Both the position numbers and the translations under genes were made by a program. From NCBI GenBank assembly GCA_036897485.1, contig JAYMTF010001876.1, positions 1 through 20,882 of the forward strand: a DNA stretch of 20,882 bases, in the 5' to 3' direction. A model generated the notes under the pieces. It was not told the DNA's origin. It saw nothing but the letters and a program-made list of their open reading frames with translations, and ran no database searches. Positions 10,541-20,686 of the stretch are shown here, one piece after another; position 1 is the first letter of the stretch; each line of letters begins with the position of its first letter. The stretch comes from Pelargonium nanum. Taxonomy: Eukaryota > Streptophyta > Magnoliopsida > Geraniales > Geraniaceae.

Positions 10541-11099
10541 CAGTGTACTTTGTTCTCGAATGTAGAGGTGTTATAGAAAAAATTGAATACGATGCAGTAT
10601 AAATAAAATTATTATTTTTATGATTCTTATCACTGTTATCATAATCCACAATTACAGAATTATATGTTCGGCGTCAGTACAATACAATAAGCTAACAAAC
10701 TTTAACCCTAACTTAAACGATTGGAAATAAACCATTTTTTTCTGCCGTTTTGGGAGTCGGCTAGAGTTTTTGTTCGGCTACGAAAGTTTTTTATTTTCAA
10801 AGCTGCGGCAGTCTCTTGAATTTGCAGAAAACAAATTGCAGTCTTTCTCGTTAAGATAGCGAGTCTTGCTTTGATAGCAAGTTTTGAGTTGTTAAGGTTT
10901 AATCTCCAGTGTGGTGTAGATTCACGATAAGTATTCTTTTATTGATGTGCGCGTAGGGCAGCAGGAGGTGGTTGCAGAAAAGAAGAAAGTGATTTGGAAT
11001 GTGGTGGTTTGACCAGAGTCATCGGATCAGCTTTCGAGTTTGTTGTCGAATCAGATGGCAGACTCGATGGTTGCGAGAGGCCGTTGGCAAAGTCATCCA
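10541..11099. other. Intergenic sequence between two LINE fragments
   Basis: No intact frame or named repeat is recognisable. The stretch about 10740-11090 is less AT-rich than its surroundings and runs directly into the plus-strand LINE fragment, so it may be a more decayed upstream part of that element. This is inference from position only. Confidence 0.35.
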
Positions 11100-11447
11100 C
11101 GTGGTCGCCTTGAACTCCAAGTGCAATCGTTGTCAGTTGTCTGTCTCTTCAGGCTGGAAGGGAGGAGTCTAGGGCATTCAACTTGATAATTTAGGCTGAT
11201 GGGGAGGTTTCCAGTGCCTTTGGTTTGATTATTCGAGATGTTTTAGCCACTGTGGCTCAGTTTGGTAGTGTCCGTTTTTTATTTTCGGGTTGGTATGTAA
11301 ACCGAGTGACCCACAAATTAGTTAGATTTTCAATTTTTTTGTCAGACTTTTCTTGGTGAGTTGATTTTCAAGCCCTAGTTTTTATATTGTCTTTGTTATC
11401 GTTTTGATTTATATTAATAAAATTATTAATTTTTCAAAAAAAAAACA
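11100..11447 (+). pseudogene. LINE RNase H-like C-terminus with poly(A) tail, decayed
   Basis: A plus-strand frame ending at a TGA near 11356 reads IRDVLATVAQFGSV ... VNRVTHKLVRF. This fits the end of the RNase H domain of plant L1 elements, where a R-x-x-N-x-x-A-H-x-L-A-R motif is typical; here the usual alanine before histidine is threonine. Upstream codons (11110-11230) look like the preceding RNase H helices but contain stops. After the stop comes an AT-rich 3' tail and ten A residues (11436-11445). It points away from the minus-strand LINE at 9427-10540, which shows no RNase H, so the two seem to be separate insertions of different LINE types. Confidence 0.6.
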
Positions 11448-14210
11448 TTGAAAATAACAGTTTTTTTGTGTGTAAACCACTTGTTTAATCAAGCTCGAGG
11501 TTTAGTCACAGTTAAGACTTCTCGTCCCTCTCCATAGGTGTGTTTAGTGGGAGAAAATAAAAGTTTTGATGACACATAAAAAATCATAAATGAAATGTCC
11601 ACTATAAAGTTGACACATGTAATCTGGGTCCATTCAGTTACCCTCCAATTTTGGAGATGAAATTACTCAAGTCATCTAGAATGAGGCAAAATCAAAGAGG
11701 GGCTCAAAATAAGCCTCCCAAAGAACCCTAGCAAAGTTTTTATCATGATAGGATGGTATTGAGAAAAGATCGGAAAAAATGGGATTCAAATTGGACTAAA
11801 TGTAGACCTAGAAAACTCAAAAATAACCGAATCACGTGAAAAAAATATTGACAACCTCCCACCCGCGCCGGCAGAAGCCACTTGAACTCCATGTGACGCT
11901 CTCATGTCGGTCCACCGATTATAAGTGGTTGTGTGGTATGTTGCATTGTTTCCTTGAGTTGCACCGAATCACCCCGACGATGGCTCACCAAACTCACCGA
12001 GTGTACTCGGCTGACTCGGATGAGTTGACGGTTGGAATCAACAAAGTAGAGCCCACTTAGGCGAGTCATGGTATGAAATCAGTCCAACTCGAAATAAGCT
12101 TAAGCTCATGGTGGATTCTTCAGCACTAGATCACCCCCTTGCTCTGCTCCAACCGAATCAGGCTATGTGGCTTGTGCATCGTTCTTTTGATGTCGCTTCA
12201 AACCGAATCACCTCTTTTAGGCCCAACCAAGTAATTAGGTGGACTTATTTAACTCAACCAAGACACTAGGTCGAGTCATCCAACTCGTTCTGAGTAAATG
12301 TATGGACTCACTTAGACTCGGTTACGTACCGAGCTAACTAATGAGACACAACCACACCTAATCTAACCTCGCTATCGCCTCTATCAAAGATCCACATGTC
12401 AGACGCACCAACCTCCCATATGTCGTGAAGCACAAGATCATGTCCACATGGGCATATTTTTGTTCAACTTTGGCCACATCATGTGGTCGGACCACAATTG
12501 ATCCATTCGATCTCCAGCCGCGAATCATGCCAAGTACTTACTTTTAAATTAATTTATTTGGACCATTTTTGCTAACCAATGTTACCCAATATGACATTTT
12601 AAACCCTAGATTAATTCAAATGTGTTTGGTAAAACCCCCTAGCTTAAACTAATATGTCCATATTCTTTTTTGCCATTTTCGGGGCTTCATTCTAGCTCCT
12701 TGGGAAACTACATTTATCTTCCAAAACATTGTTACCTATACACGCTTATTTCATAATCTCTCAAATGATGTCAAGAAGTGACCCCCACTATGTATGATCC
12801 CATGCCCTTAGCCATAGTTTCTTGTAAATGTGTCACACTTTTATGATCTTTTTCATGCTTCTTGACCCTTGATGAGCCCTATCCTAAGACCTCCACATTT
12901 CATGAGCTCCCTCACAGGACCACCATATTGCACCCGCTTTGCTCCAAGGCTTAACCCTCACCACCGAGCTCAATCTTGGACCGCAAGACCACTTGGGCCA
13001 CCTAGCTGTCGAGTCATTCGAGCTCTAGGCTAATTTTAGATGAGGTACACCATGTTGGTAGCCTCACATACCCTTTTACTACGATCTATTGGTAATTACA
13101 CGTGACAAACTTGAGCGACATATCTTTCCTTACATCTTGGTTTTGTGAGTATAAATATCTGTTCAAACTGTTAGGTGTTGATCATTTTTTCCAATTTGAT
13201 ATTTTATTTGTGTCAATTACATATTTTTATTTTCTTAATTTTCTCTCAAAATTCTCTTTAGTAATTACATTGGTAAACAAAAGCACCACAACAAATTTTT
13301 TAGTTGTTAGGTACAAAAGAAACACGATGAACGAACATGAAGTTAAAACTACAAATTGGTGGCATGAAAAAGTTTGAAGGAACTTATGGAAAAGATTGTA
13401 GACTATTGGAAGGTGCAACCTTTTCATTAGGTAGCTACAGCCAAAACCACAACATGGAGGAGATGGAACTCAAAATTTGCTAAATCATCTATGCATCACA
13501 AAAGTTTGAAGCAACATATGAAATAGTTAGTAGTTTGGAATAGCGAAACCGTTCAACAAACTTATCCAATATTCGCGAGTCCAAAGTTTTTAGTCTCAAT
13601 ATGCAAACATAATGTTACATTTCATGAGATTCTTTAAAAAAGTTGTTCTATTACCGTACATAAACTTTATAATAAGAAAATCATCACATTTATTCACTAT
13701 TTCACACAATTATATAGACAAGTCGAGAGTAAATCATTAAGATGAGTATATATTGCCGCGTAGCAACATTTACTAAACAATTCAACTTATATTCAGCTCA
13801 AATTCACTTGGAAATGAAACTTTATCAACTAACATCGTCATGTGGCCGACGCACAAAAGTTAATTTATAGTGCTAAAAAATATGTCATATTGAGCTGACA
13901 TGTATTTATCTGTCTTCTTCAAACTTTGAAGCAAAACATTTGCAAAGAAAAGCTAATTTTAGGTTAATTTGTTGACTAATTTACAAAATGAAATGGTCAT
14001 AGTAATAATTATAGAACCAACAACTACAAGGTTATAGAAAACTATTGTTGGGATCAATTACTAAAACAAAAGAAAAGAAAATAAGATAGCCATAAAATAA
14101 AATAAAAGTTGACATGAACTGATGAACTAGACTCAAATCTCAATATATATTATATATTGCTCAAACTTAGTTTGTACACAATCAATCTTTTAATAAAATT
14201 GACTGTGTCA
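11448..14210. other. Intergenic region, no gene recognised
   Basis: Nothing coding can be supported. About 11830-12540 is less AT-rich and repeats short words such as GAGTC, ACTCG and CCGAATCA, which may betray a decayed transposon or LTR, but no terminal repeat, primer-binding site or protein domain was recognised. From about 12540 to 14140 the DNA is AT-rich with only short chance frames. The last ~70 bp before 14211 presumably includes the BXL7 3' UTR; no convincing AATAAA was seen close to the stop on the minus strand. Confidence 0.5.
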
Positions 14211-17200
14211 TCAAACATAGACAGTAATAGGATACTCTGCCTCTCCCACAACCAAGAAATGTGTTCCTTCTTCCATCACCATCAAACCATCCTCACTGGC
14301 TCTGCTCAGATGCTCACAAGGACTTATTTCAAACCCGATTTCCGCTCTCTCTCCCGCACTCAGTATCACGCTCTCAAACGCAACCAACTGTTTCACGGGA
14401 CTCCCACTTCTAGGCTTTGCCGGCCTTGAAAACATCAATATCGGATGCTTACCTGCCATCTCCCCGTCATTCGTTACCTCAACCCTGACTCTGAATTTCT
14501 TGCTTTCGCAAAGTTCGTCACCAAGATCTGAAACTAGCTTATAACGAAATGAATCAGCGTTTTCAGTCACTGCCTGAGGGGCTGATGATAGATTTAGGTA
14601 CAGCTCGCTTTGTGCAACGGATGTGAACTGGTAGGAGTATTTGGAGTAGCTGAGGCCGTATCCAAATTCATAAACCTTTTTGCCTTTATAAAATCTGTAA
14701 GTGCGCCCGGGATAGCCTGCTGCTGGCCTCATCCTCATGTCTGTCATCGGTACATTGATGTAATCTTTTGGGTACCATGTAACTGGCAGTCTCCCACCTG
14801 CATGGCAACATCATCAATGCCATTAGAATCTTAAATTTTAAAAACAGGTGGTTCGTGTTTTGTGATTATTTTCACCTGGGTTGTGATCACCAAAGATGAT
14901 TTCAGCTAGTGCAATGCCGCCGGCTTCACCTGGATAACCAGCCCACAAGATGCTTCCGATCCTCCGGTCATACTTGGCAAAAGTTACATCAACCGGACCT
15001 CCACAGATAAGAACTAAAACAACTGGCTTCTTCGATTCTGCTGCAACTCTGGTGACAAGTTCTCTCTGCAACCCTGGGAGCTCCAAGTGTGTACGATCAT
15101 GCTCCTCCCTCTCTTGACTTTGGCCCAATCCCATTATCAAGACTACATGGTCAGCCCCTTTTGCTATGTTCACTGCACTGTCAATTGAAGCCGACGAACA
15201 GTCCACTGAGTCACAGCCCTGGTGGTAGACTGTGTTCTGAACATATCTCTTTAATGCTGTCAGTGCTTCAACAGATTTGCAAGGTTTGCCTGCATAATTC
15301 CCGAGAAGTGTGAATGCTGAATTGGCATTGGGGCCTATGACCGCAAGAGATCTAGTTGACTTTGGTAGTGGGAGGAGTCTTGCAGAATTCTTTAAAAGGA
15401 CAATGCCATCCTCAGCAGCCTCAAGGGCTAGAAGCTGGTGCTCTCTGGAGCACACTTGCTCCGGACCAATGTTGCCAAAGAGATGCTTGGTCGGATTCCC
15501 GTCAAAGAGTCCTAACCTCATCCTAACAGAGAAGAGGTTGTGTAGTGCTCGGTCTATTTCAGATTCACCTAATTTTTTCTGCTGAACTGCTGATTTGGTG
15601 TGTTGCTGCAAGTAAATTCCACAGTTGACATCCATGCCTGCAATTTTATTCCCCCAAAATGAATTATAGTAATGGTTACTATGCATGACAAATCCATCCA
15701 ATTTAAAACGGCAGTAGTCCAAGAGAACCAAGAAACATACATCCAAAACTATATTAGCTCTTAAGCTCCATTTATTTCCTGAAAATATAGCTTTTCTAAC
15801 TAAAATGTTGTATATCCAAAATGTTCCAAGAAAATGTTTCATATTCTTATATTTGATATTTTGATCGCCATTGGAAATAACTTTGCAAGTGATTTTCACC
15901 AACTAGGAATATGTACTCAATATTGGTCATTTCTACAATGTTTTGGGCACATTCATTTACTACACTAAGGGCGGCCCAATGTACGTGGCTCCCACCATTA
16001 TGGGGTTTGGGGAGGATCCTCTATCCACGAGAATTCCCCCTGAATTTGCAGAGAGTGATGTTTTTCAAACTCAAACCTGTGCCCTCAAGGTCACAACACA
16101 ACAACTTTACCATTATGCACAAGCACAGCCTCAATTCATTCAGTACACCAAGATAATCTAAGAATAATCAATTCTATGTTATTTTAAGAATCACAAAATG
16201 ACAGGGAGACAAGTGCACAAGCCTATGTTTGAAAGAGGTGAAGTCCCTCTTAAATTTAGTGGGCCGCTAGGATAAGAGCAATGGACAAGGACCAGTTCCT
16301 GATCAATCCTGATTCCCGACTGTCTATGGGTACACTTAATCCTTCATAGATGGTGGACCAACCTGATGGTCCAATCCCATGACCACACAAAAATAGTATT
16401 TTTGCTAGAAAAGAGACGAGCTATGCTCGGTGTCTAGTTTTGATTAGGAAACATCTTAATTGATGGTAACCTTCATAAAGATAAAAAACTTAAATGGTAA
16501 GGAGATAAATGATAACGCTGGCATTAACTTTAACAGATACAACTTGCATTTCTGAACTCTACGTTTACACTTGTGTCGGTTTGTGTAAGTGATGATCATT
16601 CACCCGCGTGTTATATGACACAATGAGTAACATATTTTGGGGGTGACAAATGCTTGTGACTTCAAGCTGCGTGCCACATGTAAAATGTGCAAGTAACATC
16701 CCTAAAGTAAAAGGGGATGAAAAAATAAAGTCAACATACCAGCTTTCAGGACATCAACGACTGCATCTTCAGGAGTTTTAGCATATCCTTGTTCATCATG
16801 GATGATGGAGACCGCATCACAATCCGATGTTATGTACCTGATTATTATTGTTCATCAGCCAAAAATCAAAGCACCGCTCATTTCTTTTTATTTGATTTAT
16901 TAAATCAATTATTACCCATGGAAACCCCACTGTCGTCTGGCAGTATTGGTTAGGAGATTGAAATCGGCACAGCTCGGGACTCCATTTACACGGTTGTAAG
17001 CACACATTATCCCACTTGCTTTTCCTTGCTCTACGCAACTCTTGAATGGTGGTTGGTATGTATCTGCTAAATCTTGTGCACTCACCTACAAAACTCCAAA
17101 ACAAGCCCTCAAAAACAGGTACATAAAGCAGATCAATAGCACAAAAGATTGTACCAGAAAATCGTAAAGTGAGTTCAGAAGCCCTATTATCATTACTAAA

Positions 17201-18895
17201 CTAAACTGTCCCTTACTTCAAGGGTCTTGTCCCATACTCTAGTGCATTACAGTAAGATTTACTAACATAACCCACTAAATAAAAATATTGTAGCCTTTTC
17301 CTCACAAATTCTCTATACTGGAAATGGATGGTTAGCAACAGTTAGTGTCTGCTGTCCCATCTTTAAAATTTACTTAAAAATCTAAAGTCGGTACCTTGGC
17401 TTGGTTGATGACCATTGTATTCGTTTTGGACCCTATTTCTTCCTCTAAGTTACCTAGAGTTACCTAGATCGTGGAACGCTGTGGTATGCAAAACAAAAAC
17501 AAGAACACGGAACATTAAGATTTTAGAGTTTGAAATGTTGGAGGTAAGCTTTTCTTTGGAACATAAACAGGGATATCCCGTTCCAAAATATCTAGTAATA
17601 ACATAATTAATTGAATGATTCTCAACTGGGAACGGATATTTCCGCGTTTTGTTCGTTGGCATTCCACGTTCTGGAACGAAATGTTCCAGAATGGAAATCG
17701 CTACTCAGGCAGCGTTTTCTAGTAACTAGTAACTTAGTTTTTTCTCTTGACCTCATGTTGAAGATTGGGATCTCATTTCATTCAGCAAAATGAACAAGTT
17801 TTGCAAGATTTTGATGTTATCAACAACCAACCATAAATCCATAAACAGCAAATTAAAAACAAAACACAGTAAAAAAAAATGGCAATCACTAGACTTACTC
17901 GAGCATCGAAGACAAAGCGATTGATGCCATTCCAGCTATCCAAATCGTAGGCAGTGAAATGCTTGCAGCAAGCGGAAGCTTGAAGATGACCCACCATCTT
18001 CCCACCCTCAAAGGTGTCTCCCTGAAGTCCTCTCACATACGCCACCGAGTACTTTCCGGCGACCACCGGGTCCTCGCCGGGGGTCTCCTGCCCTCTCCCC
18101 CACCTCGGGTCCCTAAATATGTTTATATTCGGAGCCCAAAACGTCATCCCTCTTGCCTGCCCGGCGTTGTACACAGCCCTCGCCTCCTTCCCAATCACCT
18201 GATCGCACACACAACAGATTAACAAACTTTTATTTTATCAGCAAGCGTAACAACCGAGACTCGAACCTGATCACAGACACACAACAGATTAACAAACTTT
18301 TATTTTATCAGCAAACGTAGCAACCGAGAATTGACATGATCACAGACACAACATATTAACAGACTCTTTTTATTTATCAGCAATCGTAACAACTGAGATT
18401 CGAACCTGATAGCAGACACACAACAGATTATCAAACTTTTATTTTATTTATCAAACCGAGACTCAAACCTGAAAGCTTGGATGCGAGTGGACTCACCTGG
18501 CCAATGCGGTACCAGAGACGGGGATTGAAAGAGGCGGCGGTGAGGATGACTTGGGGGAAGCTGGTGGCGCCCTTGATGGTGCCGTTGAAGTGGACGCCGC
18601 GGCCGACGTCGGAGACGCCGTGGAGGGACTCGGACCACCACTCGTAGGCGGGGACGCCGAGGCGGGGAATGGGCGGCGCCGAGCTGACGAGCTGGGAGAT
18701 TTTCTCGTCGAGGGTGAGCCGGGAGACCAGGTCTCGGGCTCGGCGGGGGATGGGGAGGGGGGGGGTGCAGGAGGGGAGGGATTGGGTGGATGGGTCGCCG
18801 CCGCCGCACGAGAATGGTGGCTCCGACGAGTCGACTCGGAAGAGAATAATGAGGTAGAAGAAGGAGGCGATGGAGAGGATTGGGAGCTTCTTCAT
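14211..18895 (-). CDS. BXL7: Secreted GH3 beta-D-xylosidase, BXL7-like (6 exons)
   Basis: Predicted apoplastic glycoside hydrolase family 3 enzyme that removes terminal xylosyl (possibly also arabinosyl) residues from cell-wall xylans and oligosaccharides. Exons on the minus strand: 18895-18497, 18198-17899, 17085-16916, 16837-16740, 15637-14876 and 14797-14211. All introns are GT-AG, phases agree, and 2316 nt give 771 aa, normal for plant BXL proteins. Residues 1-24 form a signal peptide with a hydrophobic core. The N-terminal barrel carries [11 protein letters not shown] (84-94), [16 protein letters not shown] (162-177), KHF (212-214) and ITSDCDAV, with D295 the predicted nucleophile. The second domain has [12 protein letters not shown] and [10 protein letters not shown] (495-504), where an acid/base glutamate is expected. 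The fibronectin-III-like domain follows FGYGLSY (621-627). NGT at 104 and NLS in the last exon are possible N-glycosylation sites. Sequence resembles Arabidopsis BXL7 (At1g78060) far more than BXL6 from memory; orthology needs a tree. No lesions seen. Confidence 0.93.
15951..16152 (-). mobile_element. tRNA-derived SINE with 19 bp TSD in BXL7 intron 4
   Basis: Within intron 4 (15638-16739), a 164 bp body (15970-16133) is flanked by ATTCATTTACTACACTAAG (15951-15969) and ATTCATTCAGTACACCAAG (16134-16152), matching at 16 of 19 positions: an aged target-site duplication. On the minus strand the body begins with an A-box-like TGGTAAAGTTG and a B-box-like AGGTTTGAGTTTG, and ends in GGGAGCCACGTACATTGGGC then CGCCC. 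The latter part resembles a SINE family common in asterids and other angiosperms (TS-like, with GGTCCGG...GGGAGC...GGGC blocks), as I recall it. It lies in the sense orientation of BXL7 and is far from both splice sites. Confidence 0.7.
17440..17720. repeat. GGAAC/GTTCC-rich inverted repeats in BXL7 intron 2
   Basis: Intron 2 (17086-17898) has a stretch rich in GGAAC and GTTCC words. It includes a perfect palindrome TTCTGGAAC-(5 nt)-GTTCCAGAA near 17668-17690, a GGGATATCCC palindrome near 17571-17580, and an imperfect longer inversion pairing CGTGGAACGC (about 17470) with GCATTCCACG (about 17659). This could be a decayed foldback transposon. Part of it also resembles heat-shock-element half-sites, but the location in an intron and the irregular spacing argue against a regulatory reading. 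Confidence 0.4.
18199..18468 (-). repeat. ~70 bp minisatellite filling BXL7 intron 1
   Basis: Intron 1 (18199-18496) is almost wholly made of four tandem units starting at 18199, 18267, 18335 and 18406 (about 68, 68, 71 and 63 bp). Shared landmarks in plus orientation are CTGATCACAGACACACAAC, then AGATTAACAAACTTTTATTT and TATCAGCAA-CGTA-CAAC-GAGA. The first unit begins exactly at the intron's 3' splice site, so the array carries copies of the acceptor context (GTGATCAG on the minus strand) at 18267 and 18406 as well as the real one at 18199. The minus-strand unit contains GGTTCGAGTCTC, which looks like a tRNA B-box, so the unit may derive from a SINE. Confidence 0.85.
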
Positions 18896-19368
18896 TGTGA
18901 GAGAGTGAGATTGTGAAGCTCTGCTAGTTCACACTAAAAGTTCATACAAGCAAGTAAAGCAGTGAAGTGAACAATGAAGTGGAGGTGGTGTTTGAAATGA
19001 CAAAATTGCCCTTCTGAAATGAAAAAGGTAGGGTTGTGTTATCCAACTCTATAAGAGCTTATCCTCCATGTCCAATCACCATATGAGCTCAGGTTGAAGC
19101 ACATGCCAATGTCTTCTTTCTAGTTACCAAAAACCAAACTCTTCAGGTTCACCGACTATGTCTTTCTATAACTGACGTGTATAAAACTAACATAAAAGAT
19201 TAGATTTGGTACTCAAACTCTTGTATTTGGATCAATTTAGTATCTGAATTTTTATTGTTTTTTAAATAAACTACTATATTTTATTAAATAAGTATCATTT
19301 GATTACAACTGATAATCAATATTGCACGCATGACATAAAACAATAAACCTAACAAACGCAATGACCAC
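18896..19368 (-). promoter_or_regulatory. BXL7: BXL7 5' UTR and upstream region
   Basis: Immediately upstream of the BXL7 ATG the minus strand is rich in CT and CTT words (a typical plant leader) for about 100 bp. A weak TATA-like CTCTTATAGAG lies at about 19046-19057 and a GATA-type TTATCC nearby, which would give a start near 19020. Further upstream the region is AT-rich up to the hAT insertion at 19369, about 470 bp from the start codon. No specific operator can be named. Confidence 0.4.
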
Positions 19369-19613
19369 TAGGGCTGTGCAAAAACATGGGCCAACCCGCG
19401 AACCCGTAAGTTCAACCCGTAGCCCGCCCAATATCAGCCCGCCCCGCTCAAAACCGTATGAGCATACGGGCCCAAAAGACCCCAGCCCGCTAAACACGGT
19501 GCGGCCCACGGTTATTAAAACCTGAACCCGCGACCCAACCCGCCCACCCGCTCCCTTACCCTAACCCTTTACACACCTATATATATTCTCTAACTTTCCA
19601 TAACCCTAGTACT

Positions 19614-19653
19614 TCACTTCTCACTTCTCACTTCTCACTTCTCACTTCTCACA
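19614..19653. repeat. ACTTCTC heptamer repeat inside the hAT element
   Basis: ACTTCTC is repeated in tandem about five times just after TATATATATTC and an ACCCTAG word, at the head of a CT-rich stretch. It is a simple heptameric microsatellite within the transposon interior. Confidence 0.8.
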
Positions 19654-19666
19654 TTCTTCTCTGCCT

Positions 19667-19735
19667 CTCTCAAATTTCAGAACCCTCCCTTTCTTTCTCT
19701 CTCAAATTTCAGAACCCTCCTTCTCTTTCTCTCTC
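19667..19735. repeat. 32 bp tandem duplication inside the hAT element
   Basis: CTCTCAAATTTCAGAACCCT followed by CC occurs at about 19667 and again at about 19699, giving two copies of a 32 bp CT-rich unit. It follows the heptamer repeat directly and belongs to the same leader-like segment. Confidence 0.75.
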
Positions 19736-20367
19736 AATCTCTTGAAATGTTAAACCCTAGATGGCTAAATCACTCACTCTCTCTCTCAGTCTCTTAGTTC
19801 TCAACCTCAGAACCTCTTTTTCCCAAATCTCATTTTGTTCATTATGAATGATTTCTCTCTTCTCATCTCTCTCTTCTCTCTTCCCATTACATAAGACCTC
19901 TCAACTTCTTGGTGTTCTTCTTCTTAATCGTAACTGACACTCATCGATTTCATGAATTATTTGTTGTTTAAATAGTTGTTCCTATGCTGGTAGATCTTCC
20001 AAGTTTCTGAAAATTCTGGATCTGCATGTAAATATTTTAGTTAGTTGTGGTTTTGGATGAGCTTATTTGTATTTATTAAAGATTAAAAAATATCATTCTT
20101 GTGGATTTATGAATGAAACAAATGCAAATAATTGTTTATAGGTAATAAATAATTAAATATCAAGATTTTATTTCAAAACCCATTATTTACGGGCGGTTTT
20201 CCGTAAACCCGCGAACCCGCCCATAACCCGCACTTCAAAAATGGACGGTTTACATGTATTATTAAGCTTTGGGCGGTTTCAAATTTCACCAACCCGTGGT
20301 GAGCGGTTTGGGCCCAATAATAATTCCATGGGCGGGTAACCCGCCCATGCCCACCCCTAATGACCAC

Positions 20368-20686
20368 TATGTTCGCAGACTGCTTCACGGACACAAATAA
20401 TATTATATCAAAGGATTGTGTTGAATCATAACTATCTATCCCAAAAATCTTAATTTCGTCTTCTCGGGTTCCAAATCCAGCAACAACCTGAACAAACATC
20501 AGTTTCAACGATAACTGATCGTTATCCTTGAGTCTGTGCCAATACCAATTCCTCCAAACAATACCAAACAATACCTAAAAACTCATAACATATGTAACTT
20601 CCAACAAGAGTAGAGAGACCAAAACTTCCAACAAGGGAAGACAAACCAAAACTTCTAACAAATCTGAATTTTTATTGTTAGTTTTA
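20368..20686. other. Intergenic DNA with 27 bp tandem repeat
   Basis: No gene is recognised. Starts of AACTTCCAACAAG-type units at 20596, 20623 and 20650 show an exact 27 bp period for about 2.5 copies (20596-20662), just before an 18 bp word also present at 19242-19259. Because the period is a multiple of three it makes a repetitive frame on the minus strand, but nothing suggests that this is translated. Confidence 0.6.

Larger units (their letters stand above)
19361..20367. mobile_element. Non-autonomous hAT transposon with 8 bp TSD
   Basis: The 8 bp ATGACCAC occurs at 19361-19368 and again at 20360-20367, exactly flanking a 991 bp element (19369-20359). Its ends are inverted: TAGGGCTGTGCA at the left and TAGGGGTGGGCA (reverse complement) at the right, 10 of 12 identical. 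An 8 bp target duplication and TAGGGGTGGGCA-type ends are hallmarks of hAT elements. Subterminal regions are packed with AACCCGC/GCGGGTT words on both strands (19380-19555 and 20185-20350), as in other hAT ends where transposase binds. There is no transposase frame. The inside holds a TATATATATTC box, a CT-rich leader-like stretch with tandem repeats and AT-rich sequence. The perfect duplication points to a fairly recent insertion upstream of BXL7. Confidence 0.85.

Noticed and set aside
9418..10649. A host gene made from the minus-strand frames.
   Set aside because: The frames spell LINE reverse-transcriptase C-terminal motifs, with frameshifts and a poly(A) tail, so this is a dead retroelement.
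11836..12060. A 74-residue plus-strand frame in a region less AT-rich than its surroundings.
   Set aside because: No recognisable domain; the stretch looks like decayed repetitive DNA.
15910..16161. Two overlapping plus-strand open frames of 72-81 residues.
   Set aside because: They lie over the SINE in BXL7 intron 4 and encode no recognised domain.
18551..18916. A 121-residue glycine/valine-rich open frame on the plus strand.
   Set aside because: It is exactly antisense to the GC-rich first exon of BXL7 and its composition is explained by that exon's codons.
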